The translations under genes were made by a program, and so were the position numbers. A stretch of 64,000 bases of DNA from DASSUW01 sp963740605 (lineage in GTDB: Bacteria; Actinomycetota; Thermoleophilia; Solirubrobacterales; Solirubrobacteraceae): positions 124,001 to 188,000 of the forward strand of contig CAVUFC010000018.1 of assembly GCA_963740605.1 (NCBI GenBank). Reading direction: 5' to 3'. How positions within the stretch are numbered: the stretch's first letter is position 1; each line of letters opens with the position of its first letter. The notes below the pieces were generated by a model that saw only the letters and a program-made list of their open reading frames with translations, made no database searches and was not told the DNA's origin. This document shows positions 58,791 to 64,000 of this stretch, piece after piece.

Positions 58791-60488
58791 GTGCTGGAAC
58801 CTCACGCGCTGCGCGACTACGCGCTGCTCGCCGATGGCGAGCGCGGCGCGCTCGTTGGCCCGCGCGGGGACATCGCGTGGCTGTGCTTCCCCAGCTGGGC
58901 GGACGACGGTGTCTTCGCGTCGCTGCTCGGCGCCGAAGGTGGGTACGTGGTCCAGCCGCAGGGACGCTTCGTGTGGGGCGGGTACTACGAGCCCGGCACA
59001 CTCATCTGGCGCAGCCGGTGGGTCACAACCGACGCGATCGTCGAGTGCCGCGAGGCGCTGGCGCTGCCCAGCCGCCGTGAACGCGCGGTGCTGCTCCGCC
59101 GGATCGATGTGCTCGAGGGCGAGGTGCGCATGGACGTCCGGCTGCGCATGCGCGGTCGCTGGGGCCGCGAGCCCGTCCGTGACCTGCGCCACGACCCGGA
59201 CGGCGCCTGGCGCGGCCGCGCCGGCACTGTGGACTTCGCATGGCACCCGGGCGCGCCGGCGCACGCCGACGCCGCCGAGCTGCGGCTCGCGCTCGACCTC
59301 GCCGCGGGCGACCGGCATGAGCTGGTGCTGGTCCTCGGAGAGCCGGTCGAGCCGGGCGACCACTGGAACGCGACCGAGGCGGAGTGGAAGCAGCGCGTGC
59401 CCGAGCTCCGCTCCGCGGCCACGCCCCGTGACGCTCGGCACGCCGTCGCCGTGCTTGCGGGCCTGACGGCCGGCACGGGCGCGATGGTGGCGGCGGCGAC
59501 GACGGCGCTCCCCGAGCGCGCTGCGCAAGGTCGCAGCTTCGACTATCGCTACGCGTGGATCCGCGACCAGTGCCTGGCGGGTCATGCGCTCCTGGCCGCC
59601 GGGCGCCTTCGCGAGCTCGACGCCGCCGTGGCGTTCATACGCGACCGGATCCTTGAGCACGGGCCGGGGTTGGCGCCCGCGTACACGGTCGACGGTGGCC
59701 GCCTGCCCGACGAGCGCCGGCTCGGCCTGCCCGGCTATCCGGGCGGCGCCGACGTCGCGGGCAACCACGTCAACGAGCAGTTCCAGCTCGACGCGTTCGG
59801 CGAGGCGCTGCAGCTGCTCGCGTCCACCGCGGGCCGGGATCGCCTCGATGCGGACGGCTGGCGCGCGGCGGAGATCGCCGCGGCCGCGATCACCGAGCGC
59901 TGGCGAGACCCGGAAGCGGGGATCTGGGAGCTGGAGCCGCGGCGTTGGACGCACAGTCTGCTGACATGCGCCGCCGGCCTGCGCGCGATCGCCGAGCAGG
60001 CGCCGCGCGGGGCGCCCGCCGGCCACTGGCGCGACCTCGCCGCGACGCTTGTGGGCGCCGGCGCCGTGCACGCTTCCGGCCGCTGGCAGCGCGCGGCCGG
60101 CGATGCGCGCGTCGACGCGGCGCTGCTGCTTCCCGAGATCCACTCGCCGCCCGACTGGCACGACCCGCGTGCCGACGCGACCCTGCGCGCCGTTCTCGAC
60201 GAACTCTGCGACGACGGCCACTGCTATCGCTACCGGCCGGACGAGCGGCCGCTCGGAGAGGCCGAGGGCGCGTTCCTTCTTTGCGGCTTCCTCGTGAGCC
60301 TCGCGCTGCACGCCCGCGGCGAGGACGTCGCGGCGGTGCATGTCTTCGACCGCAACCGGTCGGCGAGTGGTCCGCCCGGGCTGCTGTCCGAGGAGTTCGA
60401 CGTCCAGCAGCGCCAGCTGCGCGGAAACCTGCCGCAGGCATTCGTGCACGCCTTGCTCCTCGACTGCGCGCTGGCGCTCGGCCGCTAG
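58791..60488 (+). CDS. Glycoside hydrolase family 15 (glucoamylase/trehalase-like)
   Basis: 565 residues from GTG 58791. The N-terminal beta-sandwich (about 1-215; YALLADGERGALVGPRGDIA) is followed by the (alpha/alpha)6 barrel. The barrel has FDYRYAWIRDQCLAGHALLA, DPEAGIWELEPRRWTHS (general acid Glu) and the C-terminal LLSEEFDVQQRQLRGNLPQAF with the second Glu pair. No signal peptide, so it should be intracellular, acting on glycogen-like or trehalose substrates. GGGTAA at 58775-58780 resembles a SigB/SigF -10 box, but I cannot find a -35 at the right distance. It is convergent with the sigma gene (4-base overlap). Confidence 0.88.
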   Translation: MLEPHALRDYALLADGERGALVGPRGDIAWLCFPSWADDGVFASLLGAEGGYVVQPQGRFVWGGYYEPGTLIWRSRWVTTDAIVECREALALPSRRERAVLLRRIDVLEGEVRMDVRLRMRGRWGREPVRDLRHDPDGAWRGRAGTVDFAWHPGAPAHADAAELRLALDLAAGDRHELVLVLGEPVEPGDHWNATEAEWKQRVPELRSAATPRDARHAVAVLAGLTAGTGAMVAAATTALPERAAQGRSFDYRYAWIRDQCLAGHALLAAGRLRELDAAVAFIRDRILEHGPGLAPAYTVDGGRLPDERRLGLPGYPGGADVAGNHVNEQFQLDAFGEALQLLASTAGRDRLDADGWRAAEIAAAAITERWRDPEAGIWELEPRRWTHSLLTCAAGLRAIAEQAPRGAPAGHWRDLAATLVGAGAVHASGRWQRAAGDARVDAALLLPEIHSPPDWHDPRADATLRAVLDELCDDGHCYRYRPDERPLGEAEGAFLLCGFLVSLALHARGEDVAAVHVFDRNRSASGPPGLLSEEFDVQQRQLRGNLPQAFVHALLLDCALALGR

Positions 60489-61195
60489 CCGCGAGGCTGA
60501 ACCTCGCGCCGTCTCGGGAGGAGCGCGTCGGCGGTCAGGCGGTCCATCACCGTCCGCAGCATGCGCGACACGTGCATCTGCGAGCAGCCGAGCCGGTCTC
60601 CGATCTCGCGCTGCGTCAGGTCCTCCTGGAACCTGAGGCGCAGGAGCTCCCGCTCGCGCTCGTCGAGGTCCGCGCTGAGCTGGGCAAGGAGCACGCGCGC
60701 GTCGCTCTCGCTGTAGTCCGCGCGCTCGTCCACGAGCCAGTCGTGCTCCACGGCGCCGCCGGGCTGGTCGAGACCAACGGGGGCGTCGAGCGAGTCCGCC
60801 TTGTAGCCGTCCTTGGCCATGATCGCCTCGAGCACGTGCTCGACAGGCAGATCGAGATGGTCGGCGATGTCGCCGGCCGAGGGCTCACGCTTCAGCACCT
60901 GAATCAGCGTCTCGCGCACGTGCGGCAGCGCGACGCCCAGCTCCTGGAGCTCGCGCGGCGGCCGGACCGTCCAGGTGCTGTCCCGGAAGTGCCGGCGCAG
61001 CTCGCCCAGGATCGTCGGCACCGCGAAGGTGCTGAACGCGAGACCGCGATCGGGATCCCAGCGCCGGGCTGCCTTGATGAGGCCGAGTCGAGCGACCTGG
61101 ATCAGATCGTCAAGCGGCTCGGACGTGTGCCGGTACCGCAACGCGAGGTTGTCCGCGAGCGGCATATGCCGCTCGGCGAGTTGTTCGGGGCTCAT
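60485..61195 (-). CDS. SigB/SigF-type RNA polymerase sigma factor
   Basis: 236 residues from ATG 61195. Region 2 is EPLDDLIQVARLGLIKAARR with FSTFAVPTILGELRRHFRD. Region 3 is about 85-140 (ELQELGVALPHVRETLIQVL). Region 4 is LDERERELLRLRFQEDLTQR and IGDRLGCSQMHVSRMLRTVM. This is a general-stress/sporulation-type group 3 sigma. No anti-sigma or anti-anti-sigma gene is nearby, which is unusual because these are commonly co-encoded. Confidence 0.92.
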   Translation of the reverse strand: MSPEQLAERHMPLADNLALRYRHTSEPLDDLIQVARLGLIKAARRWDPDRGLAFSTFAVPTILGELRRHFRDSTWTVRPPRELQELGVALPHVRETLIQVLKREPSAGDIADHLDLPVEHVLEAIMAKDGYKADSLDAPVGLDQPGGAVEHDWLVDERADYSESDARVLLAQLSADLDERERELLRLRFQEDLTQREIGDRLGCSQMHVSRMLRTVMDRLTADALLPRRREVQPRG

Positions 61196-61314
61196 GGCGC
61201 CCTTCTGCTGTCGGGCCCGTTACTGCCGGGCCCCTCTCGAAGGCCCAAGCCGTTCCGGTCTAAGCGACGAAGCCCTCGCCTCGCGTGCGGGCGCCGTGAG
61301 AGCCGACGCTGAGT

Positions 61315-61473
61315 TTACCGCCGGTTCGCCGCCCGCTCGCGATCCCGCCTCCCCGTCTGGTGGGTCGCGCCGCGCGGTGGGCGCGGTCGCGACGCGAGCG
61401 TCGCGCGGACGCGGTCGAGCAGCGAGCTCGAGAGGGGTCGGACGGGGACGGGCTTGGGTCGCGGATCCGGCAT
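61315..61473 (-). CDS. Small basic protein with strong ribosome site
   Basis: 52 residues, ATG 61473 to TAA 61315. A near-consensus AAGGAGG at 61486-61480 sits 6 bases before the start, better than almost any other gene here. The protein is rich in Arg and Pro (RPKPVPVRPL, RPRPPRGATHQTGRRDRERA) with a short helix SSSLLDRVRATLA between, and has no hydrophobic span. Nucleic-acid binding is possible. No family was recognised. It lies upstream of the sigma gene on the same strand; the 119 bases between them show nothing else. Confidence 0.55.
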   Translation of the reverse strand: MPDPRPKPVPVRPLSSSLLDRVRATLASRPRPPRGATHQTGRRDRERAANRR

Positions 61474-61670
61474 CGCATGCCTCCTTGGGACAAACGCCAA
61501 ATCCGGACATCCGCCGCCGGCCGCTCTCGCACCGACGCCGCCCACCCGGGCCAACCAAACCGCCGCGCCGCCGAAGCTCGCGATCGGCCTTCTCGCTCTA
61601 CCCATGCGGCAAGAGGTCGACCGATCCGTAAGTAGGATTCTGACCGCGGGTGCGAGACTTACACGAGCCC

Positions 61671-62045
61671 ATGGATCAGCTCGGCATGCCGACCGACGAT
61701 CGCGCCACATCGGTGCGCCTCGCCCTGGCCAACTCGATGATGGCCATCATGAAGCAGTACTACGGCAAAGGTCCGACCGGGGCGAAGGCGTGGGTGCTCG
61801 ACGACTACGTCTTCATCGCCATGGAAGGCGGCCTGACGCGCAACGAGGAGACGCTGGTCGAAGATGGAAAGGAAGATCTCGTCCGCGAGTACCGCCTCGC
61901 CTTTCAGGAGACGGTGAAGGACACGATGATGGGCTCGGTGGCGGAGATCACCGGTCGCCGCGTGCTGACCTACCACAGCCAGATCGTGTTCCACCCGCCA
62001 CGCGCGTTCGAGATCTTCCTCCTCGAGCCGCGCGCGTCCACGTAG
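61671..62045 (+). CDS. DUF2294-family protein
   Basis: 124 residues from ATG 61671; GTG 61650 is in frame and would add seven, and neither has a clear ribosome site. The family pattern is visible: NSMMAIMKQYYGKGPTGAKA, then VFIAMEGGLTRNEETLVEDG, VREYRLAFQETVKDTMMGSV and ITGRRVLTYHSQIVFHPPRA. DUF2294 proteins are small soluble proteins, sometimes annotated as Na-translocating decarboxylase-like; the role is unknown. Its stop is directly followed by the convergent dehydrogenase stop. Confidence 0.82.
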   Translation: MDQLGMPTDDRATSVRLALANSMMAIMKQYYGKGPTGAKAWVLDDYVFIAMEGGLTRNEETLVEDGKEDLVREYRLAFQETVKDTMMGSVAEITGRRVLTYHSQIVFHPPRAFEIFLLEPRAST

Positions 62046-63230
62046 CTACGGCTGCAGCAGGATCTTGAACGCGCCGTCCTGCTTCTTCTGGAAGATCTCG
62101 TAGGCGCGCGGCGCGTCGTCGATCGGCAGGCGGTGGGTGGCGTACGTGTCGACGCCGAGCGGGTCGTCGCCGTCCGCGAGCAGCGGCAGGATGTCGTCGA
62201 TCCAGCGCCGGACGTTGGCCTGGCCCATCCGCACGTTGATCTGCTTGTCGAACATCTGGATCAGCGGCATCGGGCTGATGGCGCCGCCGTAGACGCCGGA
62301 CAGCGAGATGGTGCCGCCGCGCTGGACGAGCTCGATCGCCATGTGCAGCGCGGCCAGCCGGTCGATCGCGGCCTTCTGGATCACCGGCTGGGCGACCGCG
62401 TCGGGCAGGAAGCTCGCCAGCCGGTGCGCGAGCTTGCCGATCGGCGAGCCGTGGGCCTCCATGCCGACGGCGTCGATCACCGAGATCGGCCCGCGGCCGT
62501 CGGTGAGCCCGCGAACGGCCTCAGGGAGGTCGACGACATCGTCGAGATTGAGGGTCACGACGCCGTGCGCGTTCGCGCGCGCGAGTCGCTCGGGCACCAG
62601 GTCGACCCCGATCACCTGACCGGCGCCGCGATGCTGGGCGATGCGGGTGCACATCTCGCCGATCGGGCCGAGACCGAGCACGAGCAGCGTCTCGCCCTTC
62701 GGGACATAGGCGTACTCGACCGCCTGCCACGCGGTCGGCAGCACGTCGGAGAGATAGACGAAGCGGTCGTCCGGCGGGCCCTCGGGCACCTTGATCGGCC
62801 CGTACTGCGCCTGCGGGACGCGCAGGAACTCGGCCTGCCCGCCCGGGATCTGGCCGTAGAGCTTGGTGTAGCCCAGCAGCGCCGCGCCGCTGCCGTACTC
62901 CCGCACCTGCGTGGTCTCGCACTGCGACTGCAGACCCTTCTCGCACGTGTAGCAATGCCCGCAGGAGATGTTGAAGGGGATGACGACGCGGTCGCCCGGC
63001 TGGATGTGCGCGACCTCGCCGCCGACCTCCTCGACCACGCCCATCGGCTCGTGCCCCAGGATGTCGCCGGGATCGATGAACGCGCCGAGCACCTCGTACA
63101 GGTGCAGATCCGAGCCGCAGATGCCGGTCGAGGTGATCCGGACGATCGCGTCGGTCGGCTGCTCGATCTTCGGGTCCTCGACGGTGTCGACGCGTACGTC
63201 GTGCGTTCCGTGCCAGGCGACTGCCTTCAT
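62046..63230 (-). CDS. Zinc-dependent alcohol dehydrogenase (formaldehyde-dehydrogenase-like MDR)
   Basis: 394 residues from ATG 63230. Catalytic zinc site: STGICGSDLHLYE (Cys), GHEPMGVVEEVG (His, Glu). The structural zinc loop is ISCGHCYTCEKGLQSQCET with four Cys. The NAD fold is LLVLGLGPIGEMCTRIAQHR, then VIGVDLVPERLARA with Asp selecting NAD. The pattern is that of the glutathione-independent formaldehyde dehydrogenase/threonine-dehydrogenase-like group. The natural substrate is not clear. It follows the epimerase-like gene on the same strand, with 2 bases between, so it is probably co-transcribed. Confidence 0.9.
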   Translation of the reverse strand: MKAVAWHGTHDVRVDTVEDPKIEQPTDAIVRITSTGICGSDLHLYEVLGAFIDPGDILGHEPMGVVEEVGGEVAHIQPGDRVVIPFNISCGHCYTCEKGLQSQCETTQVREYGSGAALLGYTKLYGQIPGGQAEFLRVPQAQYGPIKVPEGPPDDRFVYLSDVLPTAWQAVEYAYVPKGETLLVLGLGPIGEMCTRIAQHRGAGQVIGVDLVPERLARANAHGVVTLNLDDVVDLPEAVRGLTDGRGPISVIDAVGMEAHGSPIGKLAHRLASFLPDAVAQPVIQKAAIDRLAALHMAIELVQRGGTISLSGVYGGAISPMPLIQMFDKQINVRMGQANVRRWIDDILPLLADGDDPLGVDTYATHRLPIDDAPRAYEIFQKKQDGAFKILLQP

Positions 63231-63232
63231 GG

Positions 63233-64000
63233 TCAGGTTCTCCTTCCGACGCCGGTGAGGAACTCGCGGATCCGCAGCCCACCGCCGGCGCGGGGGCGCA
63301 GTGGCGGCGTGTCCTTGCCGGCCGGCTCTTGCATCCCGGCCAGCAGCTCCTCGAGCGCGGAAGTCGCGCTGAAGCGGGGGTTCCACCCCAGCTGCTCGCG
63401 GGCGCGACGGGTGTCCATCAGCGGGACCGCGAGCCCCATGTCGAGCCAGCCCGGCGGGGTCGGCTGCAGGCGGGCGCGCCAGGTGGCGTCAGCGAGGACG
63501 CGCAGCGGCGCGGCGGGCACGCGGACGGCCCGCGCGCGGAACTGCCGCGCAAGCGTGGCCGGATCGAGCACGGGATCGGCGGCGATGTTGTAGGCGCCGC
63601 TCGCGGCCGGCGAGAGGGCGGCGAGCCGGTAGGCCTCGCCGACGTCGTCGCCGTGCACCGCCTGCAGCACAAGCCGCGACGGCAGTGGCAGCACCGGGAT
63701 CAGGCCGGGGCGCAGGAGGCGGGCGGGGACGAGCGGGCCACCGAACAGGCGACGCACCTCGGGACCGGCGTCGCGCTTGAAGATCAGTCCCGGGCGCAGA
63801 CGAACGACGCGCATCTCCGGCGTGACGGCGTCGATCTCGTCGAGCGCTCGCTCGGCCACGGCCTTGTGCCGCGAGTAGAACGAGCTCGGCACGCCGTCGC
63901 GCGGCCATGACTCGTCGACGGCGCAGTCCTTCGGGCCGGGCGAGTAGACGCCGACCGATGACGCGTGGACGAGCCTGCCGACGCCCGCCGCGGCCGCAGC
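63233..64000 (-). CDS. NAD-dependent epimerase/dehydratase (5' end outside window)
   Basis: The frame is open to the window end, so about 255 C-terminal residues are visible. LVHASSVGVYSPGP is the Ser/Thr strand, FYSRHKAVAERALDEI the YxxxK, and VVRLRPGLIFKRDAG the substrate strand of an extended SDR. DMGLAVPLMDTRRAREQLGW, then NPRFSATSALEELLAGM, is a typical ending of nucleotide-sugar epimerases. The Rossmann start lies outside the window. It is probably in one operon with the dehydrogenase downstream. Confidence 0.83.
   Translation of the reverse strand, partial: AAAAAGVGRLVHASSVGVYSPGPKDCAVDESWPRDGVPSSFYSRHKAVAERALDEIDAVTPEMRVVRLRPGLIFKRDAGPEVRRLFGGPLVPARLLRPGLIPVLPLPSRLVLQAVHGDDVGEAYRLAALSPAASGAYNIAADPVLDPATLARQFRARAVRVPAAPLRVLADATWRARLQPTPPGWLDMGLAVPLMDTRRAREQLGWNPRFSATSALEELLAGMQEPAGKDTPPLRPRAGGGLRIREFLTGVGRRT

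Noticed and set aside
1..64000. CRISPR arrays, tRNA or rRNA genes, insertion sequences, prophage, riboswitches
   Set aside because: Reading both strands I saw no regularly spaced repeats, transposase or integrase motifs, tRNA-like cloverleafs or rRNA-like sequence. A covariance-model search could still reveal a small RNA.

Overview
The window is a gene-dense, GC-rich (about 70 %) stretch of bacterial chromosome. It most likely comes from a soil actinobacterium of the Thermoleophilia/Solirubrobacterales type. That is inferred from the base composition, the many GTG starts and ATGA/GTGA stop-start overlaps, the actinobacterial-type diheme QcrC/Rieske/cytochrome b set, and families such as DUF7144, DUF2294, DUF2630 and SigB/SigF sigma factors. 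I see no rRNA, tRNA, CRISPR array, insertion sequence or prophage.

Layout. 1-6822: a tight + strand operon with an amine/amino-acid permease (cut by the window edge), a metallophosphoesterase, an M24 peptidase, a nitrilase fold without its catalytic triad, an HDAC-like deacetylase, a PotD-like protein with no signal peptide, a PRC-barrel protein and a small protein. 6825-8473: a decayed MFS exporter and its divergent MarR regulator. 8560-23220: small membrane proteins, a methyltransferase, a PHB-depolymerase-like lipoprotein, a spermidine-dehydrogenase-like flavoprotein, a GH97 enzyme, a GT-C mannosyltransferase, a NarL-type two-component pair and a TetR gene. 23380-26748: a decaying patch with a DUF2630 stub, an SDR/AraC pair, and MOSC, AhpD and CGNR genes that all carry lesions. 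26808-28654: an OmpR/histidine kinase pair. 30532-34052: a five-gene operon (GT2, DUF2064, methyltransferase, cytochrome b561-molybdopterin fusion, membrane protein) facing an epimerase. 36123-40378: glutamine synthetase-like enzyme, small alarmone hydrolase, CHAD protein and orphan ParA. 40461-45451: a quinate/shikimate catabolic cluster. 45488-51766: terminal respiration (oxidase subunits II and I, CtaG, QcrC, QcrA, QcrB). 51819-52094: a broken inorganic pyrophosphatase. 52075-58667: a sugar-acid oxidation operon. 58791-64000: GH15 glucoamylase, sigma factor, small basic protein, DUF2294, alcohol dehydrogenase and a partial epimerase.

How the genes work together. Three groups look like functional units beyond routine metabolism. 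(i) In the first operon a permease feeds a deacetylase and a peptidase, together with two proteins that look like binding-only versions of an enzyme (nitrilase) and of a transporter receptor (PotD). (ii) A CHAD polyphosphate-binding protein overlaps a ParA ATPase and lies 43 bp after a (p)ppGpp-hydrolase-like gene, which suggests segregation of polyphosphate granules tied to starvation signalling. (iii) The heme-copper oxidase subunit I keeps all its metal ligands but lacks the usual D- and K-channel residues, and no subunit III gene is present. Five loci (MFS, DUF2630, MOSC, AhpD, pyrophosphatase) are pseudogenes, and a sixth (CGNR) has lost its start codon. Two of the pseudogenes carry internal deletions that sequencing error would not explain.
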